From a virus, in the IMG/VR virus record IMGVR_UViG_3300031862_000015, positions 1 to 38,961 of that record: 38,961 nt of DNA; one strand, written 5' to 3'. The notes under the pieces were generated by a model. That model did no database searches and had not been told where the DNA came from. It saw only the letters and a program-made list of their open reading frames with translations. This document shows, one piece after another, positions 29,289 through 38,039 of the stretch. How positions within the stretch are numbered: position 1 is the stretch's first letter; the number at the start of each line of letters is the position of its first letter. Made by a program: the position numbers and the translations under genes.

Positions 29289-32200
29289 ATGGCTAAAAAG
29301 AAACGCATTAGTCCTTGGGGAGGTGGAGATATAAGTACCAGTCCATGGGAACCATCAGAAGAACCATCAGCTGTTGGTGATGTTTCTTCTGCAATTCCCT
29401 CGCCAACCCAAGACACCAGATCTACATTACAAAAAGCAAAAGAATACTTAAGCAAAGCTAAAAATACCTTAGCCAGTGTTTTTACTAAACAATACTGGCA
29501 ACCCGCTCCTCAAGTAAGAGCCAGAGATGTAATCAGGGAGATATACACTGGACCTCTTTCAACTTATGCTGTAGCCAAAAAAGCAGCAGAAGAAGGAACA
29601 TATGCCGTTCAACATCCTGTTCAGGCCGCTAAAAATGTAGCCAAGGGATTAGGACCTCTCACCGAACATTATCTTCTTTCACCTTTTGCAAGAAGGAAAG
29701 AAGTGCATGAAGCCTATAGAACAGGCGGAGCTAAGGGGGCGGCTAAAGAAGCAGCGAAGCAGTTCGCTGGACAACAAGCAGCTATGGTTGAAACTGGACT
29801 CTTATTTTTTGGAGGCGCTGAAGCCAGGGGAGCTAAACTATTACCAACTCTTGGGAAGGAAGCGGCTACTGGTCTTGGCTTTGGAGCTACAGAGTATGCT
29901 GGTAGACTTTTACAGGGTGAGAAACCTTCACTAAAAGGAGCCGCCAGAGAAATTGTGCCACCAACTGTGGCTTTTCCAGTGCTATCACAAGCTGGAAGAA
30001 TGGTTTTCGGAGCTCGAAAGATTAAAGTCACCCCCGAAGAAGAAAAGTCTGCCTTAGATTATGTAATGTCAAGAGGAACTAAATTAAGAGAAACGCTTAC
30101 AATTCACCCTGAAGATAAAAGAATTATGGCTAATTACATCGACGCTTCAAGAATTGGTGGTGGTCCCAGTAGACAACTTGCAACTGATGCTCAAAGAATA
30201 GCTGAACACTATAATATACGACCAAAAGGAAATCAAGGGTTAGCGGACGCCTTTGATGAATCTTTACAAAGAACAGCCGGCATTGGTAGAGAGTATTTAA
30301 GAACAGATTTAGAACTAAATAAAGGTAAAGTAATTAAACCCCTACCCACAGGAGAGGGGATAGCCCAAGCTAAAGCCTCTGGTCAGTCTTTCGACGAGTG
30401 GGTGAAGGGGCAGAAAATTATTGAAAATAAAAATAACGGAGGAATTATTAAGTATAAGGATGGAGAATTAAAATATTCAGTTGAGGACGGAGTGATGATT
30501 ATAGATGATATAGATGTCAAGACTCAAAAACAGGGAACGGGAACAGTATTGATGCAGGAAGCGGAAGATGTTGCAGAAACGCTTGGAGTTGAAAGAATTG
30601 AGTTAGGAGCGTTTCCTAAAAACAAAACTATCACGAGTGAACAGTTAAGAGATTTTTATGAAAATCTCGGATATAATGTAAACGCAGATATGCCTTTCGA
30701 AAAACAAACATATTACGATATGAGTAAGTCAGTTAGCGGAAACAACATTGAATTCAAAACCCGTTCCCAACTAAAAGCAGAGTGGGATGCCACCAAAGGA
30801 ATAAAAGAAGTCCAGCCTCCCTTATTTAGATTAAAAGATGATTTTGAAAAAGCTACTGGTATTACAATTTCTGATCAACAAGAAAAACAAATCACAGATC
30901 TTAATAAAAAGATATTCGGCGACGAGAATATTAAGATAACCGGTCAGATTTTAACTCCAAAAGGTCAAGAAGCTTTAGGTTCTTATAGGGACGGTATGAT
31001 TAAGATTTTAGGTGGTCAGGCAGATGTGACTGACACTTTTTATCACGAAGCAGTTCATAAATATTTAGACGTATTCACAGCGGCTGAGGAACATGCCAGT
31101 CTTCTATTGCAAGCTCAAAAACAATTTGGCACTACTGATTTTGCTTCTACCGAAGAAAGATTAGCTGAGAACTTTATCAATTATGCTTCTGGGGTTGAAA
31201 AGACATCACCTTTCAAGGTTGCATTTGATAGAATTATTACCCGGATTAAGAGTTACTTTAGAAATGAAGACACAATCAAATCATTCTATGATGATATTCT
31301 AAGCGGAAAGGCAGCGAAACCTACTCCAGAAATTCCTGCCCTTCCTGGTGTTGTATCGGAAGATTTATCTAAATTACCTACGCCCGCTAAAGCTTTGCAA
31401 ACTGAACCCACCCCTGCTGAATTGACAGCCGCTCTTGAACCTTCTGCTAAAGATTTCAGAAGTAATCTCCGATCTGTGCTGTTAGAAAAAGCACAAGGTT
31501 ACGAAGCGCAAGCTCAACAACGGGAACTTTACGATAACATTCTCGGTAAAGAAACAATCAATGAAATTAAGAAAGTATTAAGATCAAAGGCAGCTCAAGA
31601 ACCCGACTTTGACGTCACTAAAATAGAAGGATTTGACGAAATAGCTCAGGTTCTTCGTGATTACACCGGTCGTCCTGATATGAGTAGCAGTGAAGCTCTT
31701 GATTTGATAGACAATCTTCCGACTTGGGCAGAGATTAACAAACAAAAACCAGTTTCTTTGAAACCTCTCGGTGATGTTCAGCAAGTTTTCAAACCCGCCG
31801 AGGGGAGAGAAGTTATGGTGCCTTCTTCTCAGCTTCCGGTTGGAGAGGGTGAAGTTAAACCCAGTCGTTTAGCTGATAGGTTAACACGTAGAATTGAAAA
31901 TCTGACCGAAGAGCAAAAGCAGTCAATTCCGAACTACCAGGTTATGAATAAGCAAGACCAGATTGCCAAAGCAGCCGCTTTTGTTGAGAAATATCCTGAT
32001 GACACAATGGCTATTCTTCAAGGAAAGAAACAACCGCCTCAGGGTTTGCTTAGAAACTCTCTCGCCTTGGCGATGGAAGAAAAGGCAGTCTTAGATAAAG
32101 ATGGAGATTTGGCAATGAAATTAGGCAGTCTTTATTCTACCAGAGCTGGTCAAGAAATCAGCATCTTAACCGAACGTGATCCCGAGAGTCCTGTTAGGTA

Positions 32201-32363
32201 TATTTCAGATATTCAAACTGCGAGAATTGAAAGAAAAGGCGGAGCTGAAGTTGTAAATAAGGCTCGGCAGAGAGAAGTGGCAAATTTAAATAATGAAATA
32301 AAAAAGGCAGCGCCCACCAAAAATCAATGGGCAAACTTTATTGATAGTATAAAGTGTCATTGA
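29289..32363 (+). CDS. Polyvalent internal protein with GNAT and zincin motifs
   Basis: This 1024-residue multidomain protein begins with a basic, amphipathic Ala/Lys-rich region (about 45-240, with possible membrane-active helices such as GLLFFGGAEARG). A GNAT acetyltransferase-like domain follows (about 383-475): IIDDIDVKTQKQGTGTVLMQ, with QxxGxG at 413-418, and the family-like FYENLGYNV. A zincin-like metallopeptidase comes next, TFYHEAVHKYLDVF with HEAVH at 586-590 and a probable third ligand in TEERLAENF (Glu627). The remainder is helical. Such phage polyvalent proteins enter cells with the DNA and act on host targets. It is preceded by AAGGAGGTTAG; an 18-bp duplication overlaps its end. 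Confidence 0.75.
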   Translation: MAKKKRISPWGGGDISTSPWEPSEEPSAVGDVSSAIPSPTQDTRSTLQKAKEYLSKAKNTLASVFTKQYWQPAPQVRARDVIREIYTGPLSTYAVAKKAAEEGTYAVQHPVQAAKNVAKGLGPLTEHYLLSPFARRKEVHEAYRTGGAKGAAKEAAKQFAGQQAAMVETGLLFFGGAEARGAKLLPTLGKEAATGLGFGATEYAGRLLQGEKPSLKGAAREIVPPTVAFPVLSQAGRMVFGARKIKVTPEEEKSALDYVMSRGTKLRETLTIHPEDKRIMANYIDASRIGGGPSRQLATDAQRIAEHYNIRPKGNQGLADAFDESLQRTAGIGREYLRTDLELNKGKVIKPLPTGEGIAQAKASGQSFDEWVKGQKIIENKNNGGIIKYKDGELKYSVEDGVMIIDDIDVKTQKQGTGTVLMQEAEDVAETLGVERIELGAFPKNKTITSEQLRDFYENLGYNVNADMPFEKQTYYDMSKSVSGNNIEFKTRSQLKAEWDATKGIKEVQPPLFRLKDDFEKATGITISDQQEKQITDLNKKIFGDENIKITGQILTPKGQEALGSYRDGMIKILGGQADVTDTFYHEAVHKYLDVFTAAEEHASLLLQAQKQFGTTDFASTEERLAENFINYASGVEKTSPFKVAFDRIITRIKSYFRNEDTIKSFYDDILSGKAAKPTPEIPALPGVVSEDLSKLPTPAKALQTEPTPAELTAALEPSAKDFRSNLRSVLLEKAQGYEAQAQQRELYDNILGKETINEIKKVLRSKAAQEPDFDVTKIEGFDEIAQVLRDYTGRPDMSSSEALDLIDNLPTWAEINKQKPVSLKPLGDVQQVFKPAEGREVMVPSSQLPVGEGEVKPSRLADRLTRRIENLTEEQKQSIPNYQVMNKQDQIAKAAAFVEKYPDDTMAILQGKKQPPQGLLRNSLALAMEEKAVLDKDGDLAMKLGSLYSTRAGQEISILTERDPESPVRYISDIQTARIERKGGAEVVNKARQREVANLNNEIKKAAPTKNQWANFIDSIKCH

Positions 32364-32376
32364 TAGTATAAAGTGT
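32340..32376 (+). repeat. 18-bp tandem duplication at the end of the polyvalent gene
   Basis: ATTGATAGTATAAAGTGT occurs at 32340-32357 and 32359-32376, a 19-bp period. The first copy encodes IDSIKC, then the frame closes after one extra His. The second copy in the original frame would give the same peptide and a TAA. A recent slippage event is likely. Confidence 0.9.
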
Positions 32377-32392
32377 TAAATATGGAGGATAA

Positions 32393-34462
32393 ATGGCTTT
32401 TTGTTTAATGCCAAAAGAAGCAGACAGATTTAAAACCGCTTTAATATCCGGCGAGATTGATTTTATGAAACTTTCAGAGATGACCAGCGAGGATAGAAAC
32501 AAATACTTAGCTCAATTCGTCGGAGAAGAAAACGCCAAGCCTGTTAATGCTTTATTTGAAAGCAAGCTCTTGCTTAAGAATATAGAATCCGGGATGGTCA
32601 CTTGGGCTAAGAAAGTAATGGGAATTACCCCGCCTGTAAGACGAGATTTGATGTCTAAGATTACCAGATTACGAGAAGGTATGCAAACCACAAATCAAGA
32701 AATGTTCCTAAAAGATTTGGTTGATACTCGGCTTGGAGTTAATGTAAATTCTGAAGAATCAAAAACAATAGTAGAAATGGCAGACAAAGTCAGAACTTTA
32801 AGAGACAAGGTTGACCCTACTACTTTTAAATTTCCCACCGAAAAAGACCGCTTTGATTATGGGACCGCTCATGCTCTTTTAAATGAATATGTTGGCAATA
32901 TAAAGGGCAAAGCAATGAAATTAGGACTTAAAGATTACTTGGCTCATCCTCTGGAAATTCTTTCTGGTCTCTCCGCAACGTTTAAGTCCGTGGTTGCCTC
33001 AATGGATAATAGCTTTTTTGGTAGGCAGGGGATTAAAACTCTTTTTACCAACCCCGATATTTGGATGAAGGATTTTGCTAAATCTTGGGTTGATATTGGC
33101 AAAAGATTAATAGGAAAAGACCCGATGACTGCTATTAGGGCAGATGTAATTTCACGTCCTAATGCTCTAAACGGAAAATACAAAGCTGGGGGATACGCCT
33201 TAGATGTTATATCAGAAGAAGCTTTTCCATCCCAACTACCATCAAAAGTTCCTATTTTAGGAAGATTATATCAAGCCTCAGAAGACGCCTTCAACGGAGG
33301 GGCTTTAAGAATACGCGCCGACTTGGCTGATAGAGTAATTGCTGTTGCCGAAAGACACGGTAGAAATACCCTGGACCCAGTAGAAGCTAAAGGTTTAGGT
33401 AAGCTGGTCAATTCTCTTACTGGCCGAGCGAGTATTGGAAAAGCTGAACCTTTAGGAAAAGAGATAAACGCCGTTATGTTTTCAATTAAATTTTTGAAAT
33501 CAAACTTTGATACTTTGACTGCTCATTTATTTGATCCGGGCGTTAGTCCTTATGTTAAGAAACAGGCTGCCGGAAACCTCTTAAAGATTATCGGTGCCAC
33601 CAGTGCTATTTTAGGGATTGCTGAGTTTCTTCACCCTGGAAGTGTAGAACTGGATCCAAGAAGCTCCAATTTCGGGAAGATTAAAATAGGCAATACCCGT
33701 TTTGATGTAACTGGGGGAATGGCCTCGATAATAACTCTCGCTTCGAGAATAACACCAACTATGCATAACGGAGAATGGGGCTTCTGGACTAAAAGTAGCA
33801 CAACCGGAGAATATACAAAGCTTGGTGGCAAAGAGTATGGAGCACAAACCGCTATGGATGTAATTGATAATTTCTGGCAGGGGAAACTTGCGCCTGGAGC
33901 CGGTTTGTTAAGAGATTTATGGAAAGAACAGACTTATCAAGGTGCGAAATTAACACTTAAAGGTGAACTTCAACAATTAGGAACTCCTATGGCTATACAG
34001 AATTCTTTAGAATTGCTCAAAGACCCTAACGGAGCTAATGCTGTTCTGGGGACAATTATGGATGTTTTGGGATTTAACGTCAGTACCTATGGAAGTAAAA
34101 CTCAGGATATTCAAAATAAAATGGGTATAACAAATATGCCTTCAAATGTAATAAATGAAATTGACAGATTAACTTCAACTGGCAATGCCCCATCAATTCC
34201 AGATTTAGAAAACGAATCTTCAATTCAGAACTTCAAGAGCCAGGTTTCGGGAGATGAGTATAATCAATTTATAAATGAAGTAAGATCTTCACTTCCCGGG
34301 GCTTACCAGAGTATGATGATGAATGTTCAGTATATGGGTCAGTCTGACGCTAACAAAAAGAAGTTCCTTGATAGCGCCAAAAATCAGACTATTAGTAACC
34401 TATTAAAGAAGTATGGCTATAAAAAACCGAAAACAAAAAGAATAAAAATTCCTCAATTGTGA
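32393..34462 (+). CDS. Large internal virion protein
   Basis: This 689-residue protein starts MAFCLMPKEADRFKTALISG, with MTSEDRNKYLAQFVGEENAK soon after, an opening I associate with large internal proteins of uncultured phages encoded after a polyvalent protein. It is mostly helical and includes hydrophobic stretches (LKIIGATSAILGIAEFLH, about 398-416) that might contact membranes. No enzyme motif is evident. ATGGAGGATAA precedes the ATG. The gene may once have been continuous with the polyvalent gene, but each has its own start here. Confidence 0.65.
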   Translation: MAFCLMPKEADRFKTALISGEIDFMKLSEMTSEDRNKYLAQFVGEENAKPVNALFESKLLLKNIESGMVTWAKKVMGITPPVRRDLMSKITRLREGMQTTNQEMFLKDLVDTRLGVNVNSEESKTIVEMADKVRTLRDKVDPTTFKFPTEKDRFDYGTAHALLNEYVGNIKGKAMKLGLKDYLAHPLEILSGLSATFKSVVASMDNSFFGRQGIKTLFTNPDIWMKDFAKSWVDIGKRLIGKDPMTAIRADVISRPNALNGKYKAGGYALDVISEEAFPSQLPSKVPILGRLYQASEDAFNGGALRIRADLADRVIAVAERHGRNTLDPVEAKGLGKLVNSLTGRASIGKAEPLGKEINAVMFSIKFLKSNFDTLTAHLFDPGVSPYVKKQAAGNLLKIIGATSAILGIAEFLHPGSVELDPRSSNFGKIKIGNTRFDVTGGMASIITLASRITPTMHNGEWGFWTKSSTTGEYTKLGGKEYGAQTAMDVIDNFWQGKLAPGAGLLRDLWKEQTYQGAKLTLKGELQQLGTPMAIQNSLELLKDPNGANAVLGTIMDVLGFNVSTYGSKTQDIQNKMGITNMPSNVINEIDRLTSTGNAPSIPDLENESSIQNFKSQVSGDEYNQFINEVRSSLPGAYQSMMMNVQYMGQSDANKKKFLDSAKNQTISNLLKKYGYKKPKTKRIKIPQL

Positions 34463-34468
34463 TATAAT
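34460..34468 (+). promoter_or_regulatory. Extended -10 promoter TGATATAAT
   Basis: The box overlaps the stop of the internal-protein gene. The ribosome site AAAGG lies about 8 bases on and the ATG is at 34487. No matching -35 is seen. Confidence 0.5.
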
Positions 34469-34486
34469 TAAAATGAAAGGATAATT

Positions 34487-34879
34487 ATGAGTCCACAAAT
34501 GAGCCCAGCTTTACAAGCAGCAATTGAAAGAAGACGACCCGGCGGTCTGATGGCCGATCAGATGCCTCCAGAAGGAATGTTACCTGAAGGACCCGCTCCT
34601 ACTACTCCTGCTGCTCCTGCTCCCACACCACCAGTTAATCCTGCCCTTTTGGGTGGTCAGCCGGCCGCAGCTATGCAGAATCCCGGTATTGATGATCAAA
34701 CAAAGAAGATTATAATGGCGGCGATTACTCGTCTGATACCATTATTAGGACCGACAGGTGGTGCTACGATTCCAGCGGCACCAGCAACTCCCCCGGCGGG
34801 CGGAACCCCTCCAACGCCTCCTATGGCTGGAACCCCGGGACCTGGAGCTGGTCCGATGGCTAATTTACCTATGGGATAA
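34487..34879 (+). CDS. Pro/Ala/Gly-rich protein
   Basis: This 130-residue protein is mostly Pro/Ala/Gly low complexity (TTPAAPAPTPPVNPALLGGQ) and has one predicted helix, DDQTKKIIMAAITRLIPLLG (about 69-88). Proteins of this style occur near the ends of internal-protein clusters in podoviruses. It is probably a flexible virion component. Higher GC here follows from the amino acids used. Confidence 0.6.
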   Translation: MSPQMSPALQAAIERRRPGGLMADQMPPEGMLPEGPAPTTPAAPAPTPPVNPALLGGQPAAAMQNPGIDDQTKKIIMAAITRLIPLLGPTGGATIPAAPATPPAGGTPPTPPMAGTPGPGAGPMANLPMG

Positions 34880-34881
34880 AA

Positions 34882-36120
34882 ATGAAATTTTTGGTAATCG
34901 ATTTTGGATTATTTTGTGAGCACGCAGCTGCCCTAACTGATAACGGAAAGAATCAGGTCTATTACTATTCTCAGTGGGAGTCAAATTTCCCCGCTTTTGA
35001 TAAATATATTATTGGTGAAGGTAGTGGCGTTACTAAAATTAAGAACTTCTGGGAGTATGTTGATCAAGTTGACTGCATTGTCAACTTTGATGTCTATAAT
35101 AATGATGTGATCACTTATTTAAGAGATAAAGGGTATCGAGTTTATGGAGCCGGCCTTGGTGAGATATTAGAAAATGATCGTTGGGCAATGAAAACGCTTG
35201 TTAAAAAATTGGGACTGCCAGTAAATAATGCAGTAAGAATTGCCGGCACCCCTGATCTACGAGAGTACCTTAAAAAAAACAAAGACAAATACATTAAAAT
35301 TGATTTATTTCGCCAAAATCTCGAAAGTTTTCATTCTAAAGATTATAAATCAGTAGAAATCATTATTGATGAAATGGACAATGTTTTGGGTCCCTTCAAA
35401 GACGACTTTGAATTTATTGTTGAAGATGCGATTGACGCCAAGGAATCGGCAGAGCCGGGTTTTGATGGGTTTTTTAACGGTAAAGAATTTGTCAAACCTT
35501 ATTTATTTGGTTATGAAATTGAAAAAGCTTTTTACATCGGCAAATTTACTAATCAATTAGCGCCCCAACTTCAAAATACTTTAGATAAATTAACACCAGT
35601 TTTACGCGAAGTGGATTATCGGGGAGCAATGTCTTTAGAAGAAAAAGTGGTCTCTAAAGATACCAGCTACTTATTAGATGTATGTGCGCGCCAACCAGCC
35701 CCTCTTTCAGCCGGTTATATCGAATGGATTAAAAACTATCCCGAGTTGATTTGGAAGATTGCCGGTGCCGAGGCAGTAAAAATTGAGCCTGTCGCTACCT
35801 ACGTTGGCGCCATGCCTTTAGAAAGTAGCCACGCTAATGAACATTGGCTTCGTATTTTAATTGATGATGTCGCAAAAAATCGCAGAAATATCAAATTCAG
35901 ACAGTTTGTTAAGAAAGGTAATTTCTATTACGCTGTTCCGGGAATGAGTTCGGTTGTTGTAATTGTTGCTTGGGGCGAATCAGTTGATGAGGTATATAAT
36001 AAAATTAAGAAGTTGATTGATAAAGTGGAAGCTTATGGCTTGCAAAAAGATGTCTTTGGAGGTTTGGATCTTGCTCACAAAGAAATAGAAAAAGGAAAAC
36101 AGCTCGGAGTATCTTTTTAA
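34882..36120 (+). CDS. ATP-grasp family enzyme, PurD-like
   Basis: This 412-residue protein has the ATP-grasp layout. The N-terminal part is Rossmann-like (KFLVIDFGLFCEHAAALTDN, YVDQVDCIVNFDVYNNDVIT), then VYGAGLGEILENDRWAMKTL, equivalent to the region that precedes the ATP-binding domain in PurD-like ligases. KYIKIDLFRQNLESFHSKDY carries a candidate nucleotide-binding Lys, and SYLLDVCARQPAPLSAGY (about 262-279) lies where the metal/phosphate motif of the family ends. ATP-grasp enzymes join a carboxylate to an amine or thiol using ATP. Substrate is unknown. It lies between virion and lysis genes, unlike a purine pathway gene. Confidence 0.7.
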   Translation: MKFLVIDFGLFCEHAAALTDNGKNQVYYYSQWESNFPAFDKYIIGEGSGVTKIKNFWEYVDQVDCIVNFDVYNNDVITYLRDKGYRVYGAGLGEILENDRWAMKTLVKKLGLPVNNAVRIAGTPDLREYLKKNKDKYIKIDLFRQNLESFHSKDYKSVEIIIDEMDNVLGPFKDDFEFIVEDAIDAKESAEPGFDGFFNGKEFVKPYLFGYEIEKAFYIGKFTNQLAPQLQNTLDKLTPVLREVDYRGAMSLEEKVVSKDTSYLLDVCARQPAPLSAGYIEWIKNYPELIWKIAGAEAVKIEPVATYVGAMPLESSHANEHWLRILIDDVAKNRRNIKFRQFVKKGNFYYAVPGMSSVVVIVAWGESVDEVYNKIKKLIDKVEAYGLQKDVFGGLDLAHKEIEKGKQLGVSF

Positions 36121-36132
36121 AGGAGATAAAAA

Positions 36133-36336
36133 ATGACAGACCAAGAAATGCTTAAACAAATTTGGGAACACGTAATGACTATGAACCGTGAGCTCGGTGC
36201 AGTTCAAGCCCAAGTAGATGTTTTAATGAAATTATTCTGGATTGTAATGACTGCTTCAATTACAGCAGTTGTTGGAGTTATTATTAACATTTTTTTACAC
36301 GTAAGAGATAATCAAAAATCAAATAAACCACAATGA
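36133..36336 (+). CDS. XhlA-like holin or holin accessory
   Basis: This 67-residue protein has an N-terminal amphipathic helix (MLKQIWEHVMTMNRELGAVQ), then one transmembrane segment LMKLFWIVMTASITAVVGVI extending to about residue 52, and a charged tail. That layout matches haemolysin XhlA-type phage membrane proteins. It is near the lysis genes and follows AAAGGAGATAAAAA. It probably helps the endolysin reach the wall. Confidence 0.75.
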   Translation: MTDQEMLKQIWEHVMTMNRELGAVQAQVDVLMKLFWIVMTASITAVVGVIINIFLHVRDNQKSNKPQ

Positions 36337-36384
36337 AATGAACAAATAAAAGTTTTATGGACTTTCTAAGGAGGTCGATGTGAG

Positions 36385-36621
36385 ATGCTCCTCAAGGCGT
36401 GTCCAAAATGCAAGACGATGAGTTGGGATACGTTAAGTAATTACTGTTGTTATTGCGGGTTCTGCTTTAATCCAAGAAATCGCTGTAATAGATGCGGGCA
36501 GGAAGTTTCCCCTGCTCACAATTACTGCAGACGTTGCGGAAGAAAATTGAACCCCGTAAAGATGGTTAATCCAGATAATCCTATAGAAAGGAATGAGCCA
36601 AGTGGAAGTCTATGCAGATGA
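36385..36621 (+). CDS. Double zinc-ribbon protein
   Basis: This 78-residue protein has eight Cys in CxxC pairs: KACPKCKTM, NYCCYCGFCF, NRCNRCGQEV and NYCRRCGRKL. These make two tandem zinc ribbons, as in small nucleic-acid or protein adaptors. The ATG at 36385 follows AAGGAGGTCGATGTGAG; an ATG/GTG five to seven bases upstream is out of frame. Why it is placed with late genes is unclear. Confidence 0.7.
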   Translation: MLLKACPKCKTMSWDTLSNYCCYCGFCFNPRNRCNRCGQEVSPAHNYCRRCGRKLNPVKMVNPDNPIERNEPSGSLCR

Positions 36622-36820
36622 TTATGAACTAATAGAAACCCGAAGATTTGGAACTAACCTTATTCAGTTAATTTACGATAAAGATACTCACGGTTATTAC
36701 TTACACCATCGCCGACAAGGCAAACTCCTACTTTACGAATTTGTTTCTGACCAGTTTGAGAAAGCCATTACTTGTTTTCAGAATTTCATCAAGGACGCCA
36801 AATATGTCTTTGGTGAATAA
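36593..36820 (+). CDS. Hypothetical beta/alpha protein
   Basis: This 75-residue protein begins MSQVEVYADDYELIETRRFG and has antiparallel strands NLIQLIYDKDTHGYYLHHRR, then a helix. It overlaps the zinc-ribbon gene by 29 bp and has GAAAGGA before its ATG. No family is recognised. Confidence 0.6.
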   Translation: MSQVEVYADDYELIETRRFGTNLIQLIYDKDTHGYYLHHRRQGKLLLYEFVSDQFEKAITCFQNFIKDAKYVFGE

Positions 36821-36825
36821 TCTTA

Positions 36826-37066
36826 AGGGGAGTGGGCAACATCGCTCACTATACACCAGTATCCAGACACCCATCAAACCACGCCCACTCCCCTCCTAAT
36901 CTTTTAGAGGAATTATAAGAGCTAAGGTAATACATCTAACCCCTTAGCAGTTAGGAAAACTGAGGACTTTCTGACTACAGGGATATACCCAAAAGTCAAT
37001 AATGGGCTGATGCGGAAAGCAAATGCGAAAGCAAATGCGATAAATTGATGTCGTTAGCATCAGCCC
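36826..37066 (+). ncRNA. Gene-free region with four successive RNA hairpins (element C)
   Basis: AGGGGAGTGGGC (36826-36837) pairs perfectly with GCCCACTCCCCT (36883-36894). GCTAAGG/CCTTAGC (36921-36927, 36942-36948) follows. GACTTT/AAAGTC (36965-36970, 36992-36997) encloses GGG/CCC (36980-36982, 36988-36990). GGGCTGATGC/GCATCAGCCC (37004-37013, 37057-37066) closes the region, with a loop containing two GCAAATGCG copies. CCCCTCCT at 36890-36897 recalls elements A and B. No convincing gene lies here. It could be a small RNA or a leader for 37086 and the endolysin. Confidence 0.65.
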
Positions 37067-37085
37067 CGCCTCAAAAAAGGAATTT

Positions 37086-37211
37086 ATGATTATTCATTTC
37101 AATAGATGTCCATTCTGTAGGAAAAAATTGCCTGTATCAGATATGGCAATTTGGAATCATTTGGAAAAGTGTAAAAAGAATAACAGGAAAAAGAATAAAA
37201 GCTACTATTAG
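37086..37211 (+). CDS. 41-residue zinc-finger-like protein
   Basis: NRCPFCRKKLPVSDMAIWNH and LEKCKKN give Cys-x2-Cys ... His-x4-Cys, a CCHC-type zinc finger. A Lys/Asn-rich tail follows. AAAAAAGGAATTT precedes the ATG. It lies between the multi-hairpin region and the endolysin. The function is unknown; nucleic-acid binding is plausible. Confidence 0.65.
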   Translation: MIIHFNRCPFCRKKLPVSDMAIWNHLEKCKKNNRKKNKSYY

Positions 37212-37226
37212 ACAGGAGGAACTTAT

Positions 37227-38039
37227 ATGAATTTGGATGATTTTATAGCAAAATATAATGGGAAAAGCATTGATTACGATTCGGCTTATGGAACTCAGTG
37301 TACTGATATTTGTAAACTCTGGGAATCTGAAAATGGCTGGCCGATTATTAGAGGCAACGCCCTTGACCAGCCCAATAATATAGATAAAAATTTCTATGAA
37401 TATATTTCAATTAACAAAGAAAAGCCTAAAGCAGGAAATTTAGTAATCTGGGGAGCTGGTATTGGAAAATATGGCCATATCGCAATTTTTATTGGTGATG
37501 GTGGGAGTTATTTTAAAAGTTTTGACCAAAATTTCCCACTCGGTTCACCAGCACATATACAACAACATAATTGGAATAATGTAATTGGGTTTATAACACC
37601 CAGAGGAGCAAAAATGAAAGAATTTATTAAATTTCCCACATCAGATAAAGTTTATGGCTGGGTAGAAAGCGGGACTGATGTTGATTGGTCTAAATTAAAA
37701 ACCCCATATTCTAATGAGTGGATTAAATTTGCTGATAATGAAAAAGTTTATCAATGGGTAAATGATGGAGCTTTTGTTGATTGGTCTAAACTAAAAGAAA
37801 TTGAAAGTCCAATAGTTTTAGGAAAAACAATTGCTGATTTGAAGGAACAATTAAAAAAGGCACAAGAAATTTCTTCTCCGCCCTGTGATAATCAAGATTT
37901 AAAAGACCAAATAGAGAAATTAGAAGGAGCTTTGAGTCAAGGATTAGATAGATATAGTTTTGCAGAGCTTTTACGAGCTCTGGGTCGAAAAATTATTCAA
38001 TTTATTATTGATGGAGATAAAAAAAGAAAGGAGAATTAA
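37227..38039 (+). CDS. CHAP-domain endolysin
   Basis: This 270-residue enzyme has an N-terminal CHAP amidase/endopeptidase (about 1-127) with catalytic Cys25 in YGTQCTDICKLW and His84 in YGHIAIFIGDGG. Two repeats follow at about 132-158 and 164-190 (KVYGWVESGTDVDWSKLK and KVYQWVNDGAFVDWSKLK), probably a wall-binding or linker module. A coiled coil (DLKDQIEKLEGALSQGL) and basic tail end it. It cuts peptide bonds in peptidoglycan at lysis. There is no signal peptide, so a holin must release it. Ribosome site GACAGGAGGAACTTAT. Confidence 0.9.
   Translation: MNLDDFIAKYNGKSIDYDSAYGTQCTDICKLWESENGWPIIRGNALDQPNNIDKNFYEYISINKEKPKAGNLVIWGAGIGKYGHIAIFIGDGGSYFKSFDQNFPLGSPAHIQQHNWNNVIGFITPRGAKMKEFIKFPTSDKVYGWVESGTDVDWSKLKTPYSNEWIKFADNEKVYQWVNDGAFVDWSKLKEIESPIVLGKTIADLKEQLKKAQEISSPPCDNQDLKDQIEKLEGALSQGLDRYSFAELLRALGRKIIQFIIDGDKKRKEN

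Noticed and set aside
36826-37066. CRISPR array
   Set aside because: The hairpins differ from each other and there are no regularly spaced direct repeats.
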